Assembly (NCBI GenBank): GCA_963698885.1
Contig: CAVOSJ010000006.1
Coordinates: 124,001 to 188,000, forward strand
Direction: 5' to 3'
DNA length: 64,000 nucleotides
From: JBARKJ01 sp963698885
Lineage (GTDB): Bacteria; Nitrospirota; JACRHJ01
A program made the position numbers and the translations under genes. Below, piece by piece: positions 1 through 9,472 of the stretch (positions are counted from its first letter, which is position 1; each line of letters starts with the position of its first letter). The notes under the pieces are model-generated. The model was given only the letters and a program-made list of their open reading frames with translations. It searched no databases and was not told the DNA's origin.

Positions 1-597
1 CTGTATTTTCAGCCGCTTTTAGGTCCCGGCGGTCTCTGGCGGCTCTGGGACCTGCTTGGCGAAGACGCCCTGTGCATGGACATAGAGACGGACGGCAAAA
101 ACGCCGAGTCGGGCGAGGTCACGGTAGTCGGTTTTTATTCGAACGGCGAGTACCGGCCGTACGTCCTGGGCAGGAACTTGAACCGGGACGACATCCAGCG
201 GGAGATCGAGGACGCGAAACTTCTCGTAACCTTTGCGGGCAGTACCTTCGATATCCCTTATCTGAAGGCGTTTTATCCGGGGCTTCGGGTGGACGTGCCG
301 CATCTGGACCTCTGCCCGGCCGGGCACAAAGCCGGGCTGAAGGGCGGCCTCAAAAAGGTGGAGAAGCTGGTGGGGATCGCCCGCCCGGACGAGGTGGAAG
401 GCTTAGGCGGCTATCAGGCCGTCCTGCTCTGGCAGGCGCATATGCGCGGCAGGGAAGGGGCGCTTGAAACACTCGTCGCCTACAACCGCGAGGATACCGA
501 GAACCTCCACACCCTTGCCTCGAAAATTTACGACATGCTTTTCTCAGTTTCGGGGCTTCCCGGGTTCGCGCCCGGCGCCCTGGTCAAATCCCTCTAA
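1..597 (+). CDS. RNase H-like (YprB-type) exonuclease domain protein, 5' truncated by window edge
   Basis: The frame is open from base 1 to the TAA at 595-597, so the N-terminus lies outside the window. About 25 codons in, the motif MDIETDG supplies the D-x-E acidic pair of DEDD nucleases. Further acidic residues follow in TFAGSTFDIPYL, and the C-terminal YNREDTENL carries the last motif. This layout fits the RNase_H_2/YprB family, a predicted 3'-5' exonuclease of the ribonuclease H fold. The substrate is unknown. The stop overlaps an ATG at 597, and the next gene follows directly. Confidence 0.72.
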   Translation: MYFQPLLGPGGLWRLWDLLGEDALCMDIETDGKNAESGEVTVVGFYSNGEYRPYVLGRNLNRDDIQREIEDAKLLVTFAGSTFDIPYLKAFYPGLRVDVPHLDLCPAGHKAGLKGGLKKVEKLVGIARPDEVEGLGGYQAVLLWQAHMRGREGALETLVAYNREDTENLHTLASKIYDMLFSVSGLPGFAPGALVKSL

Positions 598-620
598 TGA
601 AATCGGAGAATTTGCGTCAG

Positions 621-1398
621 ATGATAAAAAAGCTGTTTCTGCCTCTCATCTTCTCACTTATCCTCTTCCCGGCTTTGTCCCATGCCGGTGAAAAATCTTC
701 CGCTCACCGCGCCGCCCCCGACGCCTCCCATGAGCGAGAAGGCGCGGTTCGACCACGCCCTCGGGCTGTACATGCAGGGCAAGCTCCCGGCGGCGTCGGA
801 CGAGTTCCTTTCATACCTGAAGGACTTTCGCGAAGGCTTGCACGCTGACGACTCGCTATACTGGCTGGGGAAGCACCGGGAGCTGACCGGAAAATTCGGC
901 GAGGCCGCGGTCATGCTGCGCCGTGCGATTAACGACTTCCCCGCGAGCGACATCGCCGCGTCCATACAGTTTGAGCTTGGGTACTGCCTGTACTCTCCAC
1001 AAAACCCGAACAGGGACCTGCCGAAGGCTTTAGCGGAGTTCATGAAGGTCCCCTCCTTGTATCAGGGCGACCCAGTAGTCCCCCAGTCACTCTATTATGC
1101 GGCAAAGTGCCAGATGGGGCTTAGTGAACTCATGAAGGCGCGGGAAATTTTCGCTCGTATTGCCGCGGAATTCCCCGATTCCCCGTATGCGGCACCCGCC
1201 CTTTACAGCCTTGGTCAGATTTCTCTTACGGAAGGAAATTCGGACGAGGCCAAAGGCGCGTTCAATACCCTCCTTGACCGTTATCCCGCCGGGCTGTATT
1301 CGAATGAAGCCGCCGCCGCGATAAGATCGGCCGCGAGCGCCGGTGAGAAAAAAGGGCTGGCGGCGGCAAACTCTTCCCGCGACATCACGCTGAAATAA
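621..1398 (+). CDS. Exported tetratricopeptide-repeat protein (single-base frameshift near 714-718)
   Basis: An N-terminal signal peptide (MIKKLFLPLIFSLILFPA, cleavage after SHA) begins at the ATG at 621. A possible earlier ATG at 597 overlaps the upstream stop. The rest of the protein continues in another frame from about base 700 to the stop at 1398. Removing one C from the C5 run at about 714-718 joins the two parts as HRAAPTPPMSEKARFDHAL. The mature part is helical, with BamD/YbgF-like TPR units (for example ALGLYMQGKLPAASDEFLSY and ALYSLGQISLTEGNSDEAKG). It is probably a periplasmic or outer-membrane-associated scaffold. An alternative is a shorter cytoplasmic protein starting at ATG 682. 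Family assignment is fairly secure, precise role unknown. Confidence 0.6.
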
Positions 1399-1407
1399 TC
1401 TTCTTCT

Positions 1408-2853
1408 ATGACAAAACTCACCTTGACGGCCATTATGGCCTCATTCCTGATATCTTTTGCCTCCCCGGGGTTTGCCGACACCGCCTGGACGGAGGCCCCT
1501 TTCCCAACGTCCCCCGCGGCCGCCCTGCCTGTCCCGCTTAAAAATCTCTCTTCCATTACCCCTGCGCCTGCCAATGTCCCGGGCGAAGGGACGCTGGTCT
1601 GCGACTGCGACCCGGCGGGCGCGGAGGTTTATCTGAACGGGATATCGATAGGCGAGGCCCCCTTGCGCAAGGAACACATCAAGGCAGGGGTCTATACCCT
1701 GACTTTCAAAAGCCCGGGATACGAGGACTCCACCGAGACAATAACCATCAAAAAAGAAGTGATTTTGACGATGGCAGAAAAAATGGCGCAGGCGCGGGGC
1801 AGCATAAAGCTGGACTCGGTCCCCCAGGGCGCGTCCGTGCTGCTTGACGGGAAGGCGGCGGGAGTCACGCCTGTGACGCTTACCCGTGTTTCAGGCGGGA
1901 AGCATAAGATATCCTTCGAGAAGGACTACTTCGAGCCGTCGGAGCAATCCGTGGATACCCTGCCGGGCGCGAGCGAGGAAATTCACGCGCAGCTTAAAAG
2001 ACGGCTGCTGTTAATAAATATCGAAGGCGGGGCCGAGGCCGCGGCGCAAACGGCCCTGGGCCAGCTTCACGGGCTCGATATCATCCCGACCCCCATAGAC
2101 ACGCTTAAAGCGATTTTATGCTCGAGAGAACTGGACCCGGCGTCGCTTGAGTTTTTGAGCTGCATAAAAATGAAACTGGACCTGGAAGACTCCGCCGTTC
2201 TGGCCAGCCTGCTGGAGCAGGAGCGTGCGGAGCTTGCCCTGGCGATTTCCGAAAAACCGGATAGCGACGGAAACGTAGTTACCTTATCCCTTTACTGCTC
2301 TCATTCGACGTTCCCGGACGTAATCAATATCCGGTGCAAGGACGAAAGCCAGCTGAAAGAGGGCCTGGGCCGTTTCATCAGCCAGTGGCAAGCTCAAACC
2401 CTGGCCGACATGAACGGCGGGGGGGCGAATGGGAGTGGTCAGGCCGCGCCTGCCGCAACGGGCGAGGCCGCGCCCGAGGACAGTCAATATCTCTTCAACC
2501 TTGCGCTGGTGCTGGTCTCCGAGAAGCAGAGCCCGGACACCGGAGAAAAAATTACCCTTGGAAACGCTTATCTCCGGGCGGGTCAGTACGTTAAGGCGCT
2601 CAAGGCCTATCAGGCGGTAAAGCCGGAGCCCGGGCGCGGGATTTGCCGGGGCACGGCGCTTTACCGCATGGCCCAGGCCTACGAGAAGATGGGCCTCTGG
2701 ACGCAGGCCGCAAGCTCTTACAGGGAGCTCTGCATCCTTTATCCTGACGCGACCCTTATCTCCTCAAAAGGCCCCAGGGCCGCCCCGCTCGCAAAAGAGC
2801 GGCTCAAGGCGCTTTACAACCTGGGGCTTGTAAAAGAGCGCTGGTGGCTGTAA
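1408..2853 (+). CDS. Exported protein with two PEGA domains and C-terminal TPR
   Basis: 481 residues. A signal peptide (MTKLTLTAIMASFLISFASP...FADT) is followed by a proline-rich spacer. Two PEGA domains come next, at about residues 63-125 (GAEVYLNGISIGEAPL, GVYTLTFKSPGYEDSTE) and 130-195 (GASVLLDGKAAGVTPVTL, KISFEKDYFEP). The central 150 residues match no family I recognise, and TPR-like helices occur near the C-terminus (YRMAQAYEKMGLWTQAASSY). PEGA domains are surface/envelope beta-sandwich modules. The gene starts 9 bases after the TPR gene stop, so the two are probably co-transcribed and may act together in the envelope. Confidence 0.75.
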   Translation: MTKLTLTAIMASFLISFASPGFADTAWTEAPFPTSPAAALPVPLKNLSSITPAPANVPGEGTLVCDCDPAGAEVYLNGISIGEAPLRKEHIKAGVYTLTFKSPGYEDSTETITIKKEVILTMAEKMAQARGSIKLDSVPQGASVLLDGKAAGVTPVTLTRVSGGKHKISFEKDYFEPSEQSVDTLPGASEEIHAQLKRRLLLINIEGGAEAAAQTALGQLHGLDIIPTPIDTLKAILCSRELDPASLEFLSCIKMKLDLEDSAVLASLLEQERAELALAISEKPDSDGNVVTLSLYCSHSTFPDVINIRCKDESQLKEGLGRFISQWQAQTLADMNGGGANGSGQAAPAATGEAAPEDSQYLFNLALVLVSEKQSPDTGEKITLGNAYLRAGQYVKALKAYQAVKPEPGRGICRGTALYRMAQAYEKMGLWTQAASSYRELCILYPDATLISSKGPRAAPLAKERLKALYNLGLVKERWWL

Positions 2854-2975
2854 AACAGGCCATCCAACCATACCTCCCGGATAAAAATTAATTGATTAAC
2901 TGCCGATGTTATGATAAATTTAACATTTTTGAGGGTTTCTGTCTTCGCTACCGCTCTGGACAGGTAAATCTTTTC

Positions 2976-3058
2976 GCGAGAGTGGCGGAACTGGCAGACG
3001 CGCCGGACTTAGGATCCGGTGGGCAACCATGGGGGTTCAAGTCCCCCCTCTCGCACCA
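2976..3058 (+). tRNA. tRNA-Leu (anticodon UAG)
   Basis: The acceptor arms GCGAGAG (2976-2982) and CTCTCGC (3048-3054) pair, followed by discriminator A and an encoded CCA (3056-3058). The anticodon stem CCGGA/TCCGG encloses the loop CTTAGGA with anticodon TAG at 3010-3012. A variable arm (GTGGGCAACCAT region) and the T-arm GGGGGTTCAAGTCCCCC complete a class II tRNA. A repeat element follows at once. Confidence 0.95.
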
Positions 3059-3080
3059 TCCGGCGCGCAAGGCTAAACCT

Positions 3081-3167
3081 GTTACCTTTTTGGAAAAAGG
3101 TAACGCCAAAAACTTTTAACTGTCCCGCTTTCTTTTGGTTACTTTTCTTTCCCGAAAGAAAAGAACG
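3081..3167. repeat. Multi-hairpin intergenic repeat, family A, copy 1
   Basis: Between tRNA-Leu and tig. Hairpin 1 (3081-3104) is GTTACCTTTTT/AAAAAGGTAAC. A middle segment CCAAAAACTTTT...GCTTTCTTTTGG can pair with itself. Hairpin 2 (about 3141-3167) is CTTTTCTTTC/GAAAGAAAAG and lacks one T at its right foot compared with other copies. The same architecture recurs at 9301, 37366, 48158, 51180 and 53102. Confidence 0.8.
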
Positions 3168-3192
3168 TTTTAAACAGGAGACGATAACCAAA

Positions 3193-4488
3193 ATGAAATT
3201 CGAAGTCGAAGACCTTGGAGCTACGAAGAAACGCCTGAAGGTGGAGATATCCGCGGACGATGTCGAAAAAGCCCTGAACAAGGCCTACGCGGAATTAAAT
3301 AAATCCGTCAAGATAGAAGGCTTCCGTCCGGGACATGCGCCAAAGGGGATACTGGAAAAGCGCTACGGGAAGGGCGTCGAGGCGGACATGCTGGAAAAAC
3401 TGATACCGGCGCATTACTTCCAGGCGGCCCAGGAGGCGGGTATAATCCCGGTGGACAACCCCAAGTTCGACGAAGGGAACTTCGAGATAAAGAAAGGCCA
3501 GCCTATTTCTTTTGTGGCGGAGGTGGAGGTCCGTCCGGAAATCGCGCTCTCTGAATACAAGGAGATAGAGGTCCCGGAAGAGGAGCTTACCGTCTCGGAG
3601 GAAGAGGTTTCCGAGGCGTTGGAAGAGCTGCGCGACGTGAATTCCACGCTGGAAACGCTTGTCGAGGACCGTCCGTCGGTGGACGGCGATTACGCCGTGA
3701 TAGATTTCGAAGGCTTCGTCGGCGGCGCCCCCATACAAGGGGGGAAGGCGGAAAACTACGCGCTTAACTTAGGCTCCGGGAGCTTCATCCCCGGTTTCGA
3801 AGAACAGATAACCGGGATGAAAAAAGGGGACGAACGGGAGATTAAAGTCACTTTCCCCGAAAATTACAAGAACAGGGAACTGGCCGGAAAGGAAGCGGCT
3901 TTCAAGATAAAGCTGAGCGAGATAAAGAAGAAGGTCCTGCCGGCGCTGGACGACGATTTCGCGAAGGATACCCGGATCGCCTCGACCCTTGAAGACATGA
4001 AGGCGGCGGTGCGTGAAGATATACTGGCGCACAAGCGCCGGGGCTTAATCGAGAAGCAGAAGGACAAGGTAATGGAGGAGCTTGGGAAGCGTAACGACTT
4101 CGAGCTTCCGGCCTCTTTAGTGGACAGGGAGTTCAAGGCGCTTCAGGCGCGGCACAGGCGCGAACTGCTCTCCTCCGGCATGAAGGCCGAGGAGGCCGGG
4201 GAGGAGATGAAGCGCTTCGAGGAGGAGGCCAAAAAAGCGGCCGCCGACCGTGTGAAAGTGTCCCTTGTGCTTGCGACTATATCGGACAGGGAAGGGATAA
4301 TAATTTCCGACGCCGAGCTTGAGGTGGGAATACACAGGCTTGCCGCCCAGACGGGACAAAGCGCCAAGGATTTGAAGGAGTTATATCTTAGGCGGGAGGG
4401 TGGCCTGGAGGCCCTGAGAGGCATGCTGGGCGAGGAAAAGGTGCTGGAATTCGTGCTTTCCCAGACAAAAAAGGTTAAAGCGGCCTAA
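3193..4488 (+). CDS. tig: Trigger factor, ribosome-associated chaperone / peptidyl-prolyl isomerase
   Basis: 431 residues from ATG 3193, preceded by AACAGGAG. The upstream in-frame extension runs back through the repeat and tRNA and is rejected. The N-terminal ribosome-binding domain carries the signature GFRPGHAPKGILEKRYG (canonical GFRxGxxP near residue 45). A central FKBP-type PPIase domain follows (VIDFEGFVGGAPIQGG, GSFIPGFEEQITGMKKGDER, FPENY), then a long helical C-terminal chaperone domain rich in K/E. Normal length and domain order. It holds nascent chains at the ribosome exit. It lies upstream of clpP and clpX in the common proteostasis cluster. Confidence 0.97.
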   Translation: MKFEVEDLGATKKRLKVEISADDVEKALNKAYAELNKSVKIEGFRPGHAPKGILEKRYGKGVEADMLEKLIPAHYFQAAQEAGIIPVDNPKFDEGNFEIKKGQPISFVAEVEVRPEIALSEYKEIEVPEEELTVSEEEVSEALEELRDVNSTLETLVEDRPSVDGDYAVIDFEGFVGGAPIQGGKAENYALNLGSGSFIPGFEEQITGMKKGDEREIKVTFPENYKNRELAGKEAAFKIKLSEIKKKVLPALDDDFAKDTRIASTLEDMKAAVREDILAHKRRGLIEKQKDKVMEELGKRNDFELPASLVDREFKALQARHRRELLSSGMKAEEAGEEMKRFEEEAKKAAADRVKVSLVLATISDREGIIISDAELEVGIHRLAAQTGQSAKDLKELYLRREGGLEALRGMLGEEKVLEFVLSQTKKVKAA

Positions 4489-4537
4489 ACCGGGGCCCCT
4501 GAAATTCTTTTTTTAAGGTAAAATTAAGTTGTGGGCG

Positions 4538-4566
4538 TTGCTTTTCCGCCTGAAATAGATTAGAAT
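4538..4566 (+). promoter_or_regulatory. Predicted sigma70-type promoter for clpP
   Basis: TTGCTT (4538-4543), 17-bp spacer, TAGAAT (4561-4566). It would start transcription near 4573, about 40 nt before the clpP ATG, giving clpP-clpX a promoter separate from tig. Confidence 0.5.
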
Positions 4567-4614
4567 ACATAGGAATTGCTTAAAGCAAATTCCGCTGATT
4601 TCCTGGAGGACTTA

Positions 4615-5214
4615 ATGCTCATCCCTTACGTCATAGAGCAGACCGCACGCGGCGAGAGGGCCTACGATATCTATTCGCGTCTGCTCAAGGACAGGATAAT
4701 ATTCCTGGGCACCGCAATAGACGACGACGTGGCCAACGCAATAATCGCCCAGCTCCTGTTCCTCGAGGCGGACGACCCGGACAAGGAAATACATCTGTAC
4801 ATCAATAGCCCCGGCGGCGTCGTGACTGCCGGGCTCGCGATATTCGACACCATGAACTACGTCCGGGCCCCGGTTTCCACGATCTGCCTGGGCCAGGCCG
4901 CCAGCATGGGAGCGCTGCTTCTGGCGGCGGGCGAGAAGGGGCGGCGGTTCTCGCTCCCGAATTCGAGGATCATGATACACCAGCCCTCGGCGGGGTTCCA
5001 GGGCCAGGCGACGGACATCGACATCCACGCAAGAGAGATACTGAGGATGAAAGAGGCCTTGAACCAGATACTCGCCAAGGCCACCGGACAGAGCATTGAA
5101 AAGATCGCGGATGATACGGACCGGGACTTCTTCATGAGCGGGATTCAGGCCAAGGATTACGGCCTGATAGACGCCGTCATCGAGAGGCTGCCGGATACGA
5201 CGGCAAAGTTATAA
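4615..5214 (+). CDS. clpP: ATP-dependent Clp protease proteolytic subunit
   Basis: 199 residues, starting at ATG 4615 behind the Shine-Dalgarno CTGGAGGA. MLIPYVIEQTARGERAYDIY is the typical mature ClpP N-terminus, so the longer frame from TTG 4576 is rejected. The serine-protease triad is visible: Ser in GQAASMGALLL, His in MIHQPSAGFQG, Asp in DDTDRDFFM. The YINSPGG oxyanion strand is intact. ClpP forms the tetradecameric proteolytic chamber fed by ClpX, encoded next. Standard length, no anomalies. Confidence 0.97.
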   Translation: MLIPYVIEQTARGERAYDIYSRLLKDRIIFLGTAIDDDVANAIIAQLLFLEADDPDKEIHLYINSPGGVVTAGLAIFDTMNYVRAPVSTICLGQAASMGALLLAAGEKGRRFSLPNSRIMIHQPSAGFQGQATDIDIHAREILRMKEALNQILAKATGQSIEKIADDTDRDFFMSGIQAKDYGLIDAVIERLPDTTAKL

Positions 5215-5269
5215 ACCCCTTCGGGGGCAGCAGCACCCGCACTAAACGGCAGTAGGAGGTCCTTTACAA

Positions 5270-6526
5270 ATGGAGAAGAAAACCGAAAACGACAAGGCGG
5301 CGCACCACTGTTCTTTCTGCGGAAAGAGCCAGGACGAGGTCAAGAAGCTTATAGCGGGCCCGACCGTCTTCATTTGCGATGAGTGTATAGAGCTTTGCAA
5401 CGACATCGTGGCGGAGGAATGGGACGAGGAGCGCGCCTCCGGAATGCCCAAACTCCCCAAGCCCGTGGAGATCAAGCGTTTCCTGGACGAGTACGTCATC
5501 GGCCAGGAGCGCGCCAAGAAGATACTCTCGGTCGCGGTCCACAACCACTACAAACGCATATCGACGCCTGTAACCGAACTGGACGACGTAGAGCTCCAGA
5601 AATCCAACATACTGCTTATCGGCCCCACCGGCGTGGGCAAGACACTGCTCGCGCAAACTCTGGCCCGGATGCTGGATGTGCCTTTCACAATCGCGGACGC
5701 CACGACCTTGACCGAGGCCGGGTACGTCGGCGAGGACGTCGAGAACATAGTTTTAAAACTCCTCCAGGCGGCTGACTACGACGCCGAGCGCGCGCAGAGG
5801 GGCATCATCTATATCGACGAGATAGACAAGATATCGCGCAAGTCGGAGAACCCGTCCATCACCCGCGACGTATCCGGCGAAGGCGTCCAGCAGGCGCTCC
5901 TGAAAATAATTGAAGGTACGGTCGCCTCAGTGCCCCCGCAAGGCGGTAGAAAACACCCGCACCAGGAGTTCATCCAGGTGGACACCTCCAACATCCTGTT
6001 CGTCTGCGGCGGCGCGTTCGTCGGCCTCGACAAGATAATAGAACACCGGGGCGGCGATAAAGTCATGGGCTTCGGCGCGGAAGTCCGCTCCAAAAAAGAG
6101 AAGGGAGTCGGCGAGGTCCTGGCCGCAGTTCAGCCTGAAGACCTTCTGAAGTTCGGCATGATACCGGAGTTCATAGGCAGGGTCCCCGTTCTCGCTACTC
6201 TCGTGGAACTGGACGAGGACGCTCTGGTCCGGATACTCACGGAGCCTAAGAACTCGCTCATCAAGCAGTATCAGAAGCTCCTGATGATGGAGGGCGTGAA
6301 GCTCAAGTTCACGGACGGCGCGATGAAGGCGATAGCCAAGAAGGCCGTCACCCGCAAGACCGGAGCCAGGGGCCTTCGGGCGATACTGGAAGAGGTAATG
6401 TTCGATCTCATGTACGACGTGCCTTCCCAGCAGAACGTGAAGGAAGTCGTTATAAACGAAGAGGTAATCAACAGCCGCGAAGCCGCGATATTCCTCTACG
6501 AAAAAGAGGAAAAAGAGGCCTCGTAA
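5270..6526 (+). CDS. clpX: ATP-dependent Clp protease ATP-binding subunit ClpX
   Basis: 418 residues behind a strong GTAGGAGGT. An N-terminal C4 zinc-binding domain (CSFCGKS...CDECIELC) recognises adaptors and substrates. The AAA+ core has Walker A GPTGVGKT (about residue 119), pore loop GYVGEDVEN, Walker B IIYIDEIDKI and sensor/arginine elements around EFIGRVPV. The C-terminal small domain holds TGARGLRAILE. The protein unfolds substrates into ClpP. It is 55 bp downstream of clpP, with a small CCCCTTCGGGG hairpin between them that could tune expression. Confidence 0.98.
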   Translation: MEKKTENDKAAHHCSFCGKSQDEVKKLIAGPTVFICDECIELCNDIVAEEWDEERASGMPKLPKPVEIKRFLDEYVIGQERAKKILSVAVHNHYKRISTPVTELDDVELQKSNILLIGPTGVGKTLLAQTLARMLDVPFTIADATTLTEAGYVGEDVENIVLKLLQAADYDAERAQRGIIYIDEIDKISRKSENPSITRDVSGEGVQQALLKIIEGTVASVPPQGGRKHPHQEFIQVDTSNILFVCGGAFVGLDKIIEHRGGDKVMGFGAEVRSKKEKGVGEVLAAVQPEDLLKFGMIPEFIGRVPVLATLVELDEDALVRILTEPKNSLIKQYQKLLMMEGVKLKFTDGAMKAIAKKAVTRKTGARGLRAILEEVMFDLMYDVPSQQNVKEVVINEEVINSREAAIFLYEKEEKEAS

Positions 6527-6581
6527 GGGGGGCGTCCGGCGCGCGATAATCAATATGAGAGGCGGACTCATGGTCGACTTT

Positions 6582-6686
6582 AGTCAATCGAAATTGCCGA
6601 CGGTTCTGACGGCCTCTTTTATGCGTCAGTAGGGCGCGACAGTCAGCAAGGGCGCTACACCCCGGAGCGACAGTCAATCGAAATTG
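6582..6686. repeat. 15-bp direct repeat pair in clpX downstream region
   Basis: AGTCAATCGAAATTG occurs at 6582-6596 and again at 6672-6686, 90 bp apart and both in the same orientation. A weaker relative (GCGACAGTCAGC) lies between them near 6637. No ORF spans it. The role is unknown; it may be a decayed element or a binding site. Confidence 0.45.
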
Positions 6687-6689
6687 TGA

Positions 6690-6718
6690 GGGGCCGGCCA
6701 TCGTGTCGGCCCTTTTTT
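6690..6718 (+). terminator. Rho-independent terminator after clpX
   Basis: GGGCCG stem (6691-6696), loop, CGGCCC (6707-6712), then TTTTTT. It lies about 160 bp beyond the clpX stop. Confidence 0.75.
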
Positions 6719-6734
6719 ATTTCCCCCTTTTAAT

Positions 6735-6763
6735 TTGACCTGAACCCCCTTTTAACTTAGAAT
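6735..6763 (+). promoter_or_regulatory. Predicted promoter giving a leaderless JAB-DinG transcript
   Basis: TTGACC (6735-6740), 17-bp spacer, TAGAAT (6758-6763). The expected start site, about 7-8 bp downstream, coincides with the ATG at 6771. No Shine-Dalgarno sequence is present, which agrees with a leaderless mRNA. Confidence 0.55.
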
Positions 6764-6770
6764 ATTTGCC

Positions 6771-9297
6771 ATGCCAGACATCGATAAGTACATCTCCCCC
6801 GAGGCGGCCCGGTACATGCGCCGCGCCATCGCCGAGGCTGGCGGAAACGAGGTATTTTTCCTCTCGTCCTGCGGGGACGACCGCCGCGTATTCAAGGCCC
6901 AGGTAATCGCGCGCGGCGACGAGTCGTGCGTCCCGGCGCTTGCCCAGGGCGCGGCGGTGGGCGACGTGGTAATCCATAACCACCCCTCCGGCCTCCTCAC
7001 CCCGTCCAAACCCGACATCGAGATAGCCGGGATGCTGGGCTCGCGCGGAGTCGGTTTCTTCATCGTAAATAACCCGGTGGACGAAGTCTATGCGGTAGTC
7101 GAGCCATTCGCGCGCGAGTCGCTCAAGCCAATCGACATAGACGCGGTGGAGGCGGCGCTCTCCGAGGGCGGGGCGTTATCCAAGGCAATGACCGGGCATG
7201 AGGCCAGGGCAGGCCAGGTGATGATGGCGCGTGAAGTCGCGCGTGCGTTCAACGAGGACAGGGTCGCGGCCCTGGAGGGCGGGACCGGCGTCGGCAAGAG
7301 CATGGCGTATCTCGTCCCCGCGCTCCACTGGATAACAAAAAACCGGGAGCGGGTCGTGGTCTCCACCAACACGATAAACCTCCAGGAACAGCTTATCGGG
7401 AAGGACATCCCGCTCCTTGGCCGGACCGGGCTGGAGCCGTTCAAGGCGGTGCTGGTCAAGGGCCGGGGCAACTACCTCTGCCTGAGGAAGCTCGATACGG
7501 CCCTGGTCGATGGCGACTTCCTCCTGGAAGAGGCCGAGAAGGAGGACCTCGAGGCGATATCCGAGTGGGCGCTCATGACCAAGGAAGGCTCCCGTTCAGA
7601 CCTCTCCTTCATGCCGTCCGGGTCGCTATGGGAAAAACTGAATTCCGAGACGGATTCCTGCACCCGGCTCAAGTGCCGGCACTTCAGCCACTGCTTCTTC
7701 TTCCGCGCCAGGCGCGAGGCAGCAAGCGCGGACTTATTGGTCGTAAACCACCATATCCTGCTTGCCGACATCGCCATGCGCGCCGAGGGGGCTTCGGACA
7801 CCGCAATCCTGCCCGGCTACTCGCGGCTCATAATCGACGAGGGGCATAACTTAGAGGACGGCGCGACGTCTTATTTCGGCGGCAGGATTACGAGGCTCGG
7901 CCTTTTGAAGACGCTCGGACGGCTGCACCACAAAAAAGACCGTGAGCGCGGCACGTTGCCGCTTATCGCGTCGCGGCTTGCCGGTAAGGCGGCTAAGGCG
8001 GGCTCGCGCAAGGAGAAAGGCGAGGCCTGGAGGACGCTGATACGGGACAGGATAGTCATGGAGAAGGAGTCGGTGTCACTCAGGGTGAACGAGGCCTTCG
8101 ACGAGCTGTTCTACTTCATCTCCCGCGAGAGCGAAAGCCCCGGCGGCGAGGTCAAGATACGCCTCACGGACGAGACGAGGCGCGCGACCGGCTGGGAGTC
8201 CGTAGAGGCCGGGTTTAACAGGCTCGGTACGGAGTTGACCAACCTCACCCGTTCGCTTAATTCCCTTGTCAAGGAGCTGAAGGACGAAAGCCTGGGAGAC
8301 AAGATAGACGAGCCGTTAATCGAGCTTAAGTCCTTGAGCGAGAGGCTTGAGGCCGCGAACACGGAACTGGACAACCTGCTCCGTGGCAAAGACGACGGCC
8401 TCGTGCGCTGGGCGGAGGCCCCGGCCAGAAAGACCGGGCGGGTAATCGCGCTGTGCGGCTCGCCGCTGAACGTCGCGGCCGAGATAAAGTCCCGGATATA
8501 CGACAGGCTTAAGACGGTGGTGATAACGTCCGCGACTCTTACGGTAAAGAAAAAATTCAACTTCTTAAACCGGCGCATCGGGCTTGATTTAATACCCGGC
8601 GACAGGGTCATCGAGGGGGTATACCCCTCTCCTTTCGACTACCGCAACCAGGTAATTATCTGCATCCCAAGAGACATCCCGGAGCCGGGCTCCAAGGAGT
8701 TTGCGGCGGCGCTTTCCGCATTGGTGCGGGAGTCTTTGGATATTTCGCGCGGCCGGGCGTTCGTGCTGTTCACGTCTTTCCGGATGCTGGAGGGCGCGTA
8801 CCGGGAACTGGAGCCGTTCATGCTTGCCGCCGGGATAAAAGGACTTAAGCAGGGAGACGCCCCCAGGCACAGGCTGCTGGAAGACTTCCGTACGCACCCC
8901 TCCGCCGCGCTCTTCGGCACGGACAGCTTCTGGGAGGGCGTGGACGTAACCGGGGAGGCGCTCTCAAATGTTATAATTACAAAGCTGCCGTTTTCCGTCC
9001 CGGACGAGCCGGTGATACAGGCGAGGCAGGAAGAGATAGAGGCGCAGGGGCGGCAATCCTTTCATGGAGTACATCGTGCCGCAGGCGGTGATAAAGTTCC
9101 GCCAGGGCTTCGGGCGGCTCATCCGGAGCAATACGGACCGGGGCTCCATCATGGTGTTCGACCGGCGCATCGTCGAGAAGAACTACGGGCGCGAGTTTCT
9201 GGAATCGCTCCCGGAAGGGCGTCTTGTCGCCGGGCCGTCGGCGGTGGTGTTCGAGAAGGCGCGGGAGTTTTTCGGCGTGCCGGTGGAAAGAGTATAA
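6771..9297 (+). CDS. DinG/YoaA-type Fe-S superfamily 2 helicase with N-terminal JAB/RadC-like domain (frameshift near 9047)
   Basis: Residues 1-115 form a JAB/MPN domain with the metal motif HNHPSGLLTPSKPD (HxHP...S..D). An XPD-like helicase follows: Walker A GGTGVGKS, four cysteines of a 4Fe-4S domain (YLCLRK, DSCTRLKC, SHC), box II IIDEGHN, and the C-terminal block TDSFWEGVDVTGEAL. The frame breaks near 9047. Removing one G from the GGGG run restores QGGNPFMEYIVPQAVIKFRQ and the final QGFGRLIRS motif VI, ending at 9297. Family knowledge suggests 5'-3' unwinding of DNA or R-loops. What the JAB domain cleaves is unknown. Confidence 0.82.
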
Positions 9298-9300
9298 ACC

Positions 9301-9458
9301 GTTACCTTTTTGAAAAAAGGTAACGCCAAAAATTTTTTAAACTCGTTTTTATGTACTGCTTTCTTTTGGCTTAGAAAAGGTAACGCCAAAAACTTTTGAA
9401 CTGTTTTTATGTCCGGCTTTCTTTTGGTTACTTTTCTTTCACCTGAAAGAAAAGTAAC
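9301..9458. repeat. Multi-hairpin intergenic repeat, family A, copy 2 (composite)
   Basis: It begins three bases after the helicase stop. Hairpin GTTACCTTTTT/AAAAAAGGTAAC lies at 9301-9324. A second, partial left half (AAAAGGTAACGCCAAAAACTTTT) lies at about 9375-9397. The right hairpin GTTACTTTTCTTTC/GAAAGAAAAGTAAC ends at 9457. It looks like a full copy into which part of another is inserted or duplicated. Confidence 0.75.
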
Positions 9459-9472
9459 GTGACGGAGTAACT

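Noticed and set aside
4576..4614. Longer ClpP start at TTG 4576
   Set aside because: The ATG at 4615 has a strong Shine-Dalgarno sequence and gives the typical mature ClpP N-terminus; the TTG lies downstream of a good -10.
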